This document shows positions 15,522 through 23,075 of a DNA stretch of 26,561 nt, piece by piece (the first letter of the stretch is position 1; each line of letters begins with the position of its first letter). Below the pieces are notes generated by a model. The model was not told the DNA's origin. It did no database searches and saw nothing but the letters and a program-made list of their open reading frames with translations. Location of the stretch: NCBI GenBank assembly GCA_937997955.1, contig CALLDR010000154.1, forward strand, positions 1 through 26,561. The letters run 5' to 3'. The translations under genes and the position numbers were made by a program. The stretch is from an uncultured Emergencia sp. GTDB lineage: Bacteria > Bacillota > Clostridia > Peptostreptococcales > Anaerovoracaceae.

Positions 15522-16579
15522 TAGTTGTCACCTCCCATATGTTCCTTCGCAAAGGCTGTGATCTCGTCGACGGTAGGCACGTTGCCTCCTGTTCTTCCGT
15601 GGAACACCACTTTGCCCTTGTCGTTGCAGGCGTGGGCTACGTCAGCCACCATCTGTCCCATGGACATCTCCACGTCCAGGTACTTTTTGATCTGTCCGTC
15701 CCATCTGTCAAAGGCTTTCTGCGGGAACGGCCACAGGGTCTTAGGCCTGATCATGCCCACAGGATAACCTTCCGCTCTCAGATAACCGATGGCTGTCCGC
15801 ACGACTCTGGAAGCCGTACCGTAGGAAACGAAGGCGTATTCCGCGTCGTCCATCAGATATTCCTCCCAGTCCTGCTCATTGGCTTCGATCTTCTCATACA
15901 CAGCAAAGTGTTCGTGGTTCCACGCCTCGCAGTCGTCAGGGTCGATGACCAGGTTTTTGATGTTGTGTCTCTCGCCCTTTCCTTTGCCCGTCAGCGCCCA
16001 GGTCTTTTCCGGTATGCCCTCTCTGCGGACGTAGTTGAACTCTACAGGTTCCATCATCTGACCGATCAGGCCGTCCGCCAGAATGATGGCCGGAACCCCG
16101 TACAGGTCCGCCATATCAAAGGCGTCCATGACCATATCCACGGCCTCCTGGACCGACGCGGGAGCCAGAACGATGTTGTGATAGTCGCCGTTGGAGCCGC
16201 CCTTTACCGCCATGTTGTAGTCCGCCTGGCCCGGCTGGATCGTTCCCAGACCGGGACCGCCCCGCATCATGTTGATGATGACCGCCGGAAGTCCCGCGTT
16301 GGATATGTAGCCGATGCCCTCCTGCTTCAGCGCGATGCCGGGGGAAGAAGAGCTGGTGAGAACGCGGGCGCCGGCCGCCGCCGCGCCGTACACCATGTTG
16401 ATTGCCGCCACTTCAGATTCGGCCTGCACGAAAGTGCCTCCGACCTTAGGCAGCTCGTTGGACAGATATTCAGGGATCTCAGACTGGGGCGTGATCGGAT
16501 ATCCGAAGAAGAATCTGCATCCCGCCTCGATCGCCGCCTTTCCGACGGCTTCGTTGCCTTTCATCAAAACTTTTGCCAT
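15521..16579 (-). CDS. vorB: 2-oxoacid:ferredoxin oxidoreductase, alpha subunit (VorB-type)
   Basis: A 352-residue alpha subunit. The start (KGNEAVGKAAIEAGCRFFFG) and the YPITPQSEIPE segment are highly characteristic, as are the QAESEVAAINMVYGAAAAGA and RGGPGLGTIQPGQADY regions. The length fits the 2-oxoisovalerate (VorB) / 2-oxoglutarate (KorA) class rather than the longer pyruvate enzyme. It follows the ferredoxin-type gene by 20 bases and has AGGAGG before the ATG. Substrate assignment to branched-chain oxoacids is by resemblance only. Confidence 0.88.
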   Translation of the reverse strand: MAKVLMKGNEAVGKAAIEAGCRFFFGYPITPQSEIPEYLSNELPKVGGTFVQAESEVAAINMVYGAAAAGARVLTSSSSPGIALKQEGIGYISNAGLPAVIINMMRGGPGLGTIQPGQADYNMAVKGGSNGDYHNIVLAPASVQEAVDMVMDAFDMADLYGVPAIILADGLIGQMMEPVEFNYVRREGIPEKTWALTGKGKGERHNIKNLVIDPDDCEAWNHEHFAVYEKIEANEQDWEEYLMDDAEYAFVSYGTASRVVRTAIGYLRAEGYPVGMIRPKTLWPFPQKAFDRWDGQIKKYLDVEMSMGQMVADVAHACNDKGKVVFHGRTGGNVPTVDEITAFAKEHMGGDN

Positions 16580-16599
16580 TGAAAAAATCCTCCTCTCTA

Positions 16600-16815
16600 T
16601 TATCCCAGTTTTTCTACTGTGATCGCGCAGTCAGGGCACATCTTCGCGCAGCTGGCGCAGGCAATACAGCCTTCCCCTGTCAGCTCCGCCGGATTGTAGC
16701 CTGCGGCGTTGATCTTTTCCGCGGACAAGGCCAGAACCTTTTTCGGACAGACAGATACGCACAGGCCGCAGCCTTTGCAGATCACTTCATCGATCGTCAC
16801 TTTACCTTTTGCCAT
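16600..16815 (-). CDS. korD: 2-oxoacid:ferredoxin oxidoreductase, delta (2[4Fe-4S]) subunit
   Basis: A 71-residue ferredoxin-like protein with two CxxCxxCxxxC-type clusters: CKGCGLCVSVCP and CIACASCAKMCP. It carries electrons from the TPP centre of the beta subunit to soluble ferredoxin. GGAGG lies at a proper distance before the ATG, and the gene is 23 bases after the ATPase gene, in the operon order ATPase-delta-alpha-beta-gamma. Confidence 0.9.
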   Translation of the reverse strand: MAKGKVTIDEVICKGCGLCVSVCPKKVLALSAEKINAAGYNPAELTGEGCIACASCAKMCPDCAITVEKLG

Positions 16816-16838
16816 GTAGCATACACCTCCATAAAGAT

Positions 16839-17519
16839 TTACATCCAGGTTTCTCTCATATGAAACTCCATAGGGAACAATTCTCCAGCAAGTCCAGCAG
16901 GCACCTCCTCTGTCAGAAGTCCCTCGACATAGGAAACGTACCTCACGGGCACTCCTGTCAGCCTCGACGCCTCCTTCAGGATCTCGTCGCCGCGGCGCAG
17001 GCAGTCAGCCGTCGTCTCCCTTATCAGGTTCGTATTGTTGATGAAGCCGGTCACCTTCAGACCCGCGGCGTATTCCAGATTTTCCATCTGCTCTGCGATC
17101 TTCTCCGGCGCGGCCGTGTCAGGACGATATGTATTGACCACCATAAAAAAATCTGTTTCCCCATGGTCCAGAAGAGGCTTGATCCTGCCCAGCACCAGAG
17201 TGCCTACGTCGCTGCCGCCGAGGTCGATCACGTACTGATACGCCTTGTTGGTGACCGGCATGGTCATGGCGCCGGATACGGCCGGAAGATCCGCCGCCGT
17301 CGTATCCAGATTGGACGCGATAACCTGTACACCCTTTGCTTCCAGTTCTCCCTTCTTTTCACGGGAACGGAAATATACATTTACGATATCCAGATCGGCA
17401 ATCGCGACTTTGCCCCGCACGCTTTGGCGCAGCTTTGTCACGTAATTGACCGCGAACTCCGTCTTTCCACTGCCGTAGTAGCCGGAGATAATTCTAACCC
17501 GTTTGTCGTCAGCTATCAT
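16839..17519 (-). CDS. P-loop ATPase heading the 2-oxoacid oxidoreductase operon
   Basis: A 226-residue soluble protein with a Walker A of the form GYYGSGKTE (about residues 11-19) and an IADLDIVN segment (about 43-50) resembling the Walker A' / switch region of MinD/ParA (SIMIBI) ATPases. A VIDLGGSDVG stretch (about 118-127) sits where Walker B is expected. The ATG at 17519 follows GGAGG at 7 bases; an upstream ATG at 17555 has no well-placed ribosome binding site. It is the first gene of the vor/kor operon, 23 bases before the ferredoxin subunit. A role in maturing or regulating the oxidoreductase is suggested by position only. Confidence 0.75.
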   Translation of the reverse strand: MIADDKRVRIISGYYGSGKTEFAVNYVTKLRQSVRGKVAIADLDIVNVYFRSREKKGELEAKGVQVIASNLDTTAADLPAVSGAMTMPVTNKAYQYVIDLGGSDVGTLVLGRIKPLLDHGETDFFMVVNTYRPDTAAPEKIAEQMENLEYAAGLKVTGFINNTNLIRETTADCLRRGDEILKEASRLTGVPVRYVSYVEGLLTEEVPAGLAGELFPMEFHMRETWM

Positions 17520-17607
17520 TTTTTCGCCTCCAAAAAGCCTCGCTCTTTTTCTCATATACTAATATTTATGCAGTTCCTCCTGATTTTAGAATCACAAAAA
17601 AAGAAAA

Positions 17608-17633
17608 ATCCCACCACAATGCTGTGATGGGAT
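17608..17633 (-). terminator. Terminator of the aspartate kinase gene
   Basis: On the minus strand ATCCCATCACA-GCAT-TGTGGTGGGAT pairs over 11 positions with one mismatch and is followed by TTTTTCTTTTTTT. It separates aspartate kinase from the vor/kor operon, whose promoter is not clear in the short gap that follows. Confidence 0.85.
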
Positions 17634-17692
17634 AGCAAAGCCTCTTTTTTTCGCCGTTTTTTTCCTTTAACCGGCCTCTAAGGCAGTCCTCT

Positions 17693-19006
17693 TTACGCGA
17701 AAGCCTCGTAGATGGCTTTGATGGCCGTGTTGAAGTCTTTGTTCTGCACGCCGACGATGATGTTCATCTCGCTGGAGCCCTGGTCGATCATTCTGATGTT
17801 GACGTTTGCCTCGGCCAGCGCCGTGAACAGCTTGGCGGAAACGCCCGGCCGGTAGCTCATGCCGCAGCCAACGGTGGCGATCAGCGCGATGTCCTCAAAG
17901 ACCTCCATATGGTCAGGGCTCAGCTGCTTCTCAAAAGCGTCCAGCAGCTCGTCGAGCCTGCCGTCGATGCTCTTGTTGGACACGACGACGGATATAGTGT
18001 CGATGCCGCTTGGCAGGTGCTCAAAGTTGATGTTGAAGTCCTCCAGGGTGGCCAGGATCCTTCTGACAAAGCCTCTCTCGGCGCTCATCATATTCTTGTA
18101 GATGGCGATAACCGTGAAGTCCTTGCTGCCCGCGATGCCGGTGACCACGTTGGTATTGGTCACGTCGTGCTCCGCCGTGATGACCGTGCCCGGATCCTCC
18201 GGGTGGTTGGTATTCCTGATATTGATCGGGATATTGGCGATGCGCGCCGGATAGATGGCGTCCTCGTGAAGCACGGAAGCCCCCATGTAGGACAGCTCTC
18301 TCAGCTCCTTATATGAAATCTTATGGATCGGCTTCGGGTTTTTGACGATCCTCGGATCGGCCATGAGGAAGCCGGAAACGTCGGTCCAGTTTTCATACAC
18401 GTCGGCGGACACGGCGCGGGCCACCAGGGCGCCTGTAATGTCGGAGCCGCCTCTGGAGAAGGTGCGCACCTTGCCGTCCTCTTTGCTCACGCCGTAGAAG
18501 CCCGGAAGCACCGCCCGCTCGTGGCCTGCCAGCTCTGCCCGCAGAGCCTCGTCGGTCTCCTCCTGGAGCAGCCGGCCTTTGCTGTCGAAGAGAATCAGCC
18601 CTTCTACGTCGACAAAATCGTAGCCCAGAAAGGCCGCGATCAAAACCGCGTTGAGATATTCTCCCCGGCTGGCGATGTAATCAGCGCTGCAGCCCTTTTT
18701 CAGGTTTTCTTTTATTCTATCAAAATGCTCCTGCAGGTCTACATCTACGCCCAGGTTCAGCTGCACGGCCATGAATCGGTCCGTGACCACCTGGAACACC
18801 TGGTCGTAGGGCAGGTTGTGTTCCATATGTGTCTTGCACAGATACAGAAGATCCGTGATCTTATTGTCTCCGTCAAATCGTTTTCCCGGCGCCGATACGA
18901 CGATATACCGCCGGTCCGGGTCTGCTTCGATAATCTGTTTGGTCTTCGTCAGCTGAATTCCGTCAGCAACCGAAGAGCCTCCGAATTTTGCTACTTTGAT
19001 TCCCAT
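17693..19006 (-). CDS. lysC: Aspartate kinase
   Basis: A 437-residue enzyme that phosphorylates L-aspartate, the first step to lysine, threonine, methionine and diaminopimelate. The N-terminal amino-acid-kinase domain begins with VAKFGGSSVAD (5-15) and contains FSRGGSDITGA (about 188-198), which binds substrate. The C-terminal third holds two ACT-type regulatory domains (from about 305), ending in VNIRMIDQGSSEMNIIVGV. It is a monofunctional enzyme without a fused homoserine dehydrogenase. The ATG is preceded by AGGAGG. The gene stands alone with its own promoter and terminator. Feedback control by lysine or threonine is expected from the ACT domains but not specified by them. Confidence 0.93.
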   Translation of the reverse strand: MGIKVAKFGGSSVADGIQLTKTKQIIEADPDRRYIVVSAPGKRFDGDNKITDLLYLCKTHMEHNLPYDQVFQVVTDRFMAVQLNLGVDVDLQEHFDRIKENLKKGCSADYIASRGEYLNAVLIAAFLGYDFVDVEGLILFDSKGRLLQEETDEALRAELAGHERAVLPGFYGVSKEDGKVRTFSRGGSDITGALVARAVSADVYENWTDVSGFLMADPRIVKNPKPIHKISYKELRELSYMGASVLHEDAIYPARIANIPINIRNTNHPEDPGTVITAEHDVTNTNVVTGIAGSKDFTVIAIYKNMMSAERGFVRRILATLEDFNINFEHLPSGIDTISVVVSNKSIDGRLDELLDAFEKQLSPDHMEVFEDIALIATVGCGMSYRPGVSAKLFTALAEANVNIRMIDQGSSEMNIIVGVQNKDFNTAIKAIYEAFA

Positions 19007-19084
19007 GAAGAAAATTCCTCCTATTGTCTAAATATATTCCTAATCTACCAAAAGGGTTCTTACGGAGTTCCGCCAAAAACCAGC

Positions 19085-19119
19085 GATGTCCCTTGCCGCC
19101 CACGGAGGCAGGGAACATC
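19085..19119 (-). promoter_or_regulatory. Hairpin at the 5' end of the aspartate kinase leader
   Basis: On the minus strand GATGTTCCCT and AGGGACATC pair with one bulged T, enclosing a TGCC/GGCA stem. The hairpin begins at the predicted transcript start. A T5 run follows a few bases later. The leader (about 115 nt) is too short and lacks the pattern of a lysine riboswitch. Confidence 0.45.
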
Positions 19120-19127
19120 CAGCATTT

Positions 19128-19156
19128 ATTATATTACAACACCCGCCCCGTTGCAA
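19128..19156 (-). promoter_or_regulatory. Sigma-A promoter of the aspartate kinase gene
   Basis: On the minus strand TTGCAA (19156-19151) and TATAAT (19133-19128) are separated by 17 bases. Transcription would start near 19121, about 115 nt before the ATG. Confidence 0.7.
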
Positions 19157-19319
19157 CATTTTTATCCTTGTTTTTTGTCCCCGTCCCACAAGAAATCTGA
19201 TTTCGCCTTGGCCCTTCGGATAAAATGCCTGCGGGAGCAGGGGTTTAGAAATGGCCTTAGCTTTGGCCTTAGGGATTGAGGCCATGAACCCCCATGAAGA
19301 GCCTGGCCTGGGAATTTCA
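19157..19319. other. Intergenic stretch without a supported gene
   Basis: This part of the 415-base gap between aspartate kinase and the pseudouridine synthase gene holds no reading frame with a ribosome binding site. It has a skewed, repeat-prone composition with GGCCTTAG twice and several GGCC runs. It leads into the 13-bp tandem repeats at 19320. Confidence 0.6.
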
Positions 19320-19358
19320 CTGGGGAATCGCCCTGGGGAATCGCCCTGGGGAATCGCC
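19320..19358. repeat. Three tandem 13-bp repeats
   Basis: CTGGGGAATCGCC occurs three times without spacing (19320-19332, 19333-19345, 19346-19358). A degraded copy, CTGGGAATTTCA, lies just before. The array lies next to the terminator of the pseudouridine synthase gene. The unit is too short and lacks spacers, so it is not CRISPR. Confidence 0.9.
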
Positions 19359-19368
19359 AATGAAAAAA

Positions 19369-19394
19369 GAGCACATTATGTCAAATATGTGCTC
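19369..19394 (-). terminator. Terminator of the RluB-type gene
   Basis: GAGCACAT and ATGTGCTC form an 8-bp stem with a 10-nt loop, followed on the minus strand by TTTTTT. It lies 27 bases after the stop codon. Confidence 0.85.
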
Positions 19395-19421
19395 CTTTTC
19401 TATCCATCATATACATCTGCC

Positions 19422-20123
19422 TTACCCTCTCAGGTACTCGATCTCTTCCCGGGTCAGTTTCCGGTAATGGCCCTCTGCCAAGCGGCCCAGACGGACGTTT
19501 CCGATGGCCACCCGGGTCAGCTCCTGGACAGAATTGCCAACAGCTTTGAACATCTTCCGCACCTGCCGGTTTTTCCCCTCGTGGATGGTGATGTCCACGA
19601 TCGTAGACTTTGGCAGGCCTTTGATCACCGACACCTTCGCCTTTGATGTGACATAGCCGCCAATATCCACGCCGTTTTCCAGCCGCGCGCACTTCTCCTT
19701 TGACAGCACGCCGGATACCCGCGCCCGGTAGGTCTTCGGCATCTCGTGCTTCGGATGGGTCAGCCGGTAAGCGAAATCCCCGTCGTTGGTCATGATCAGC
19801 AGGCCGCTGGTATTGTAGTCCAGCCGTCCCACCGGAAAGATCCGCGCGTCCACGTCGGCCACCAGATCCATCACCGTGGCCCGATCCCTGTCGTCGCTGA
19901 CCGTGGTCACATAGCCCACCGGCTTGTTGAGCAGAAGGTAGACCTTCTTTTCCTCCGCCTGAACGCGGCGGCCGTTGACCTCCACCACGTCTCCGTCAGC
20001 CACATCGTAGCCCGGCTCCTTCAGCACCGCTCCGTTGATCCGCACGTTGCCGTTGGCGATCAGCTCATCGGCCTTTCTCCGGCTGGCCACGCCCGCCTGC
20101 GCAATATATTTGTTTATCCTCAT
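19422..20123 (-). CDS. rluB: Pseudouridine synthase, RsuA/RluB type
   Basis: A 233-residue enzyme that converts a specific uridine of ribosomal RNA to pseudouridine. An S4 RNA-binding domain starts at residue 1 (MRINKYIAQAGVASRRKADE...G.V.ING). The catalytic domain has the NKPVGY segment and the catalytic Asp in VGRLDYNTSGLL (about 97-108), then the TYRARVSG and EGKNRQVRKMF motifs. The length and composition fit the 23S enzyme RluB better than RsuA, but the two are hard to tell apart by eye. It lies 49 bases downstream of the FAD oxidoreductase gene and is probably transcribed with it. Confidence 0.9.
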   Translation of the reverse strand: MRINKYIAQAGVASRRKADELIANGNVRINGAVLKEPGYDVADGDVVEVNGRRVQAEEKKVYLLLNKPVGYVTTVSDDRDRATVMDLVADVDARIFPVGRLDYNTSGLLIMTNDGDFAYRLTHPKHEMPKTYRARVSGVLSKEKCARLENGVDIGGYVTSKAKVSVIKGLPKSTIVDITIHEGKNRQVRKMFKAVGNSVQELTRVAIGNVRLGRLAEGHYRKLTREEIEYLRG

Positions 20124-20172
20124 GGTAACTCTCCCTAACGTTTTTCTCCTGTGATTTTACCACAAAACCCGT

Positions 20173-21429
20173 CTAAAGGAAAGAGTCATATACCCCTTCC
20201 AACCCGGTTTTTGCCACGCGGCGCCTGATCTCCCCAGGATCCGCCGAGTACAGCCCCCGCTCCTGCATATAGGCGAAAAACTCATCTCCCGCGAAGGTGA
20301 TCATGCCCCCGTCCGATTTCTCGTAGGTCAGCAGCGCTCCGACAGCCAGGGTTTCCGGAAGGATCAAAGGGTGTCCGCCCCGGGTGTATCTGCCGGCGTT
20401 GTGTCCGGCGAGCGCGCCTGTTGTAATAGCCTCCGTATGACCGATGAACAGTCCCGACTTTTCACCGCCGCAGAACAGGTTTTCCACGCCTTTCACCTGC
20501 ATGGAAGGCTCCCGCTCCGTCACTGCCATGTAGCGGATGGAATTGCCCTTGCCTCCCGCGTAAGGATCGGCAAACCGGGCATTTTCAAAGCCCGGCACCT
20601 GCCGCAGCTGTTCCAGGGGGAAATAGGGCGTCATCAGCTTTGCGGCGCCGGTATCGATGAGAATGATGTTTTCCGCGTATTGCGGCAGCGCGTACTGGCG
20701 GCAGACCTTCTTCGCCAACTTGCTCTCGTTGACCATCTCCTTCGGCAGCGGGACCACCACCACGCCGTCCTCCTCCAGACGTTCCCGGATATCCTCGGAC
20801 AGAGACCCTTTGTCTAATTTACATGAGCCGCTGAAAGCTCCCGGCGTGCCGTCGGCCCGCTTTCCCATGTAATCCCGGCCTCCCGCTCTTTCGGAAATGC
20901 TGACCCGGGGACCAAAGGCGGGACAGCGGAGAACGCACATGCTGCAGCCGTTGCCGTACTCCATGCAGTTTCCCATGGGCCCCGTAGTGCCTGTGCAGTC
21001 CACAAAGACGTCGCCCTCAAAGGTCCTGCCATCAGCGGCAACGACGGCTTTGATCCGGTCCCCCTCTTTGACCACATCGGTGACGCGGGTCATCAGACGC
21101 AGATCGACGCCCCGCTCTTCCAGCAGACGGCGCACTGCCGGTTCCGTTTTGATCACATGATAAAAGGACGCGTGACGGTGTCCGGGGAAATCCACATCGC
21201 GGTGGGCCGCGCATCGGTCTGTGAGCTCAAACAGCTCCCCCGCGCCCATGGCGATGTTCTCCTCGGCCGCCGTAAAGCGCCCGTTGTTGCGCATGATGCC
21301 TCCCACGTTGCCCAGTCCCAGAAGGAGATCCGTCCTTTCGATGAGCTGCACCTGCGCGCCTGTTTTTTTCGCTGTAAGGGCGGCGCTGCATCCTGCCCAG
21401 CCGCCGCCTATGATCACGATCTTTGCCAT
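20173..21429 (-). CDS. FAD-dependent oxidoreductase with cysteine cluster
   Basis: A 418-residue flavoprotein. The N-terminal Rossmann motif GGGWAGCSAAL (8-18) binds the ADP part of FAD, and NLFCGGEKSGLFIGHTEAI near 325-345 resembles the second FAD contact of GidA/TrmFO-like proteins. A distinctive segment holds C155, C162, C165 and C169 (NGCSMCVLRCP), which could bind an iron-sulfur cluster or form redox disulfides. The start at 21429 was chosen because GGAGG lies 7 bases before it; a frame extension to 21444 would place that site inside the coding region. It lacks the full length of MnmG and is not a clear TrmFO. The substrate is unknown. Confidence 0.75.
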   Translation of the reverse strand: MAKIVIIGGGWAGCSAALTAKKTGAQVQLIERTDLLLGLGNVGGIMRNNGRFTAAEENIAMGAGELFELTDRCAAHRDVDFPGHRHASFYHVIKTEPAVRRLLEERGVDLRLMTRVTDVVKEGDRIKAVVAADGRTFEGDVFVDCTGTTGPMGNCMEYGNGCSMCVLRCPAFGPRVSISERAGGRDYMGKRADGTPGAFSGSCKLDKGSLSEDIRERLEEDGVVVVPLPKEMVNESKLAKKVCRQYALPQYAENIILIDTGAAKLMTPYFPLEQLRQVPGFENARFADPYAGGKGNSIRYMAVTEREPSMQVKGVENLFCGGEKSGLFIGHTEAITTGALAGHNAGRYTRGGHPLILPETLAVGALLTYEKSDGGMITFAGDEFFAYMQERGLYSADPGEIRRRVAKTGLEGVYDSFL

Positions 21430-21501
21430 TTTCCATCCTCCCATTTTCTTTGTATATGCATATGAGAGAACGGCTTGGCAGTATTCCCTTCTTTCGCCGT
21501 C

Positions 21502-22161
21502 CTACGCCCAGGCCATCGGCAGCACGTAGAGGACAACGCACAGAAAATGGAGAATGCTGCCCGTCAGGACGAACAGGTGCCAGACGCTGTGCATATATCT
21601 CCTTTTGATGGCGTAAAACACGATGCCGCCGGTGTAGCTGAGGCCGCCCAGCAAAAGGAGCCAGAACGCCGCGGCCGGCAATACCCGCACGATATCTCCA
21701 AGGACGGCTATGACGGACCAGCCCATGGCTACGTAGAGGACCATGCTCAGCTTGGCGGTCTTCTCCAGGCTGACAGCGTTGAGGGCGACACCCAGGGCTG
21801 CGCAGATCCACACGGCGGCCGCCACCAGGATTCCCCTGGTGTTTCCCTGCAGGGCGATCAGACAGAACGGCGTGTAGCTGCCCGCGATCAAAATGAAGAT
21901 GGACGTATGGTCAAAGACCCGCAGGATCTCTTTTGCCCGGTGATGGGTTATGGCGTGGTAAAGCGTCGACATGGTGTACAAAGCGATCAGCGAAATGCCG
22001 TAGACCAGGCTGACGCCAAGGGCCAGGGCGCTGCCGTGAAAGGCGCTGAGAACCACCATCAACGTCAGTCCGCAGGCTGACAAAACCGCCCCGATCCCGT
22101 GGGACGTGCTGTTAAAAATCTCCTCACCCAGCGTGTACCGCCTTAAGGTCTGTTCATTCAT
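21502..22161 (-). CDS. trhA: Hemolysin III / TrhA family membrane protein
   Basis: A 219-residue protein with seven predicted membrane segments, of the hemolysin III / PAQR family. Conserved family residues are visible: EEIFNSTSHGIGA (13-25), STLYHA (65-70), FDHTSIFILIAGSYTPF (83-99) and the C-terminal HSVWHLFVL. The Ser, His and Asp residues of these motifs are thought to bind zinc in related receptors. In Bacillus the homologue affects membrane lipid homeostasis; the older haemolysin name is not evidence of toxicity. It is 72 bases upstream of the FAD oxidoreductase gene and may share its transcript. Confidence 0.9.
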   Translation of the reverse strand: MNEQTLRRYTLGEEIFNSTSHGIGAVLSACGLTLMVVLSAFHGSALALGVSLVYGISLIALYTMSTLYHAITHHRAKEILRVFDHTSIFILIAGSYTPFCLIALQGNTRGILVAAAVWICAALGVALNAVSLEKTAKLSMVLYVAMGWSVIAVLGDIVRVLPAAAFWLLLLGGLSYTGGIVFYAIKRRYMHSVWHLFVLTGSILHFLCVVLYVLPMAWA

Positions 22162-22221
22162 TTTTCATTACCCCCTCTTGTAGTTTTTATTATTTTTATA
22201 TCTAGTTTTCATTACTACTTC

Positions 22222-22250
22222 ATATTACATCCATTACTCTGTTTTGTCAA
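22222..22250 (-). promoter_or_regulatory. Sigma-A promoter of trhA
   Basis: On the minus strand a perfect -35 TTGACA (22250-22245) is 17 bases from TAATAT (22227-22222). Transcription starts near 22215. The AT-rich leader ends in GAGGGGGT before the ATG. Confidence 0.75.
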
Positions 22251-22301
22251 GGCGTTGATGAAAAATCACGCTGTTTTTTTGCGGACAGCCTGACATATAT
22301 G

Positions 22302-22310
22302 TGATATACT
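22302..22310 (+). promoter_or_regulatory. Extended -10 promoter of the HAD phosphatase gene
   Basis: TGATATACT is an extended -10 element about 60 bases before the ATG. No convincing -35 is seen. Between it and the gene, GCGCTGTGGCGCGC and CCGGCGC give a GC-rich leader, followed by AGAAAGGAA as ribosome binding site. Confidence 0.5.
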
Positions 22311-22369
22311 GAAATCAGCACGAAAAGCGCTGTGGCGCGCAACCGGCGCACAAGAGAAAGGAATTCGTC

Positions 22370-23029
22370 ATGGATACGAAAAAATATCAGGCTGTTTTAT
22401 TTGACCTGGACGGCACCCTCTGGGATTCCACTGTGCAGATTTTGCCGGCATGGAACCGGGTACTGGAGCGGCGCGGGACAGGCCACGTTCTGACGCTAGA
22501 TGAAATAAAGGGCTATATGGGAAAAACCATCGGGGAGATCGCCGCCATCATGCTGCCCCATATTCCGGCTTCCGAAGGTCTTTCCGTTTTGAAGGAATGC
22601 TGCCGCGAGGAAGTCATCACTCTGCGTGAGACCGGCGGCGCGCTGTATCCTGACCTGTGGGAAGAGCTGCGAAAGCTGGCCGCAGATTACGTTCTTGCCA
22701 TCGTCAGCAACTGCCAGGACGGCTACATCCAGTCCTTTCTCCACGCCCATCAGCTTTCAGCTTTTTTCAGCGACTACGAGTGTTCGGGAAGGACCGGTCT
22801 TTCCAAAGGTGAAAACATCAGACTGGTCATGGACCGCGGCCGCATAGAGTCCGCCATATACGTGGGCGATACACAGGGAGACTGGGATGCGGCGAAGATA
22901 GCCGGTGTGCCCTTTGTTCACGCCGCCTACGGATTTGGAAGGATCTCCTGTCTCAACGAAAAAACGCAGCCTCTCGCCAGCATCAATGCCTTTGATCAGC
23001 TGCGTCCGCTACTTTCTGAAATGGGATAA
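22370..23029 (+). CDS. HAD-superfamily phosphatase (phosphoglycolate phosphatase-like)
   Basis: A 219-residue haloacid-dehalogenase-type hydrolase. Motif I is LFDLDGTLWDST with the nucleophile D12 and the acid D14. Motif II is AIVSNC (near 104-109), the motif III lysine is in GLSKGENI, and motif IV is YVGDTQGDWDAA (about 161-172). The helical cap between motifs I and II matches the Gph/PGP-like subgroup. The physiological phosphoester is not identifiable from sequence. It is a single gene on the plus strand, convergent with the cobalamin adenosyltransferase gene. Confidence 0.85.
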   Translation: MDTKKYQAVLFDLDGTLWDSTVQILPAWNRVLERRGTGHVLTLDEIKGYMGKTIGEIAAIMLPHIPASEGLSVLKECCREEVITLRETGGALYPDLWEELRKLAADYVLAIVSNCQDGYIQSFLHAHQLSAFFSDYECSGRTGLSKGENIRLVMDRGRIESAIYVGDTQGDWDAAKIAGVPFVHAAYGFGRISCLNEKTQPLASINAFDQLRPLLSEMG

Positions 23030-23044
23030 GCCCCATAACATCGA

Positions 23045-23075
23045 AACGCCGCCCCTAGTGGACGGCTTTTTTCGG
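23045..23075 (+). terminator. Terminator of the HAD gene, overlapping the convergent gene's 3' end
   Basis: GCCG-CCC...GG-CGGC forms a short imperfect stem followed by TTTTTT. The same bases encode the last residues (PPKKAVH) of the cobalamin adenosyltransferase on the opposite strand, so the convergent genes share this stretch. Confidence 0.55.

Noticed and set aside
15539..16582. Plus-strand frame of 347 codons opposite vorB
   Set aside because: It mirrors the coding frame of a well-supported oxidoreductase subunit and has no ribosome binding site or recognisable domain.
17520..17555. N-terminal extension of the P-loop ATPase from an ATG at 17555
   Set aside because: The extension contains the GGAGG that serves the ATG at 17519, and the only upstream AGGAGG is too far away.
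19007..19127. Lysine riboswitch before aspartate kinase
   Set aside because: The leader is about 115 nt and lacks the five-stem junction and conserved AGAGG-type sequences of the L-box.
19320..19358. CRISPR array
   Set aside because: The units are 13 bp and contiguous, with no spacers and no cas genes in the window.
19040..19360. Minus-strand frame of 106 codons between aspartate kinase and the RluB-type gene
   Set aside because: The frame includes the 13-bp repeats, a promoter and a leader hairpin, has no ribosome binding site and gives a low-complexity product.
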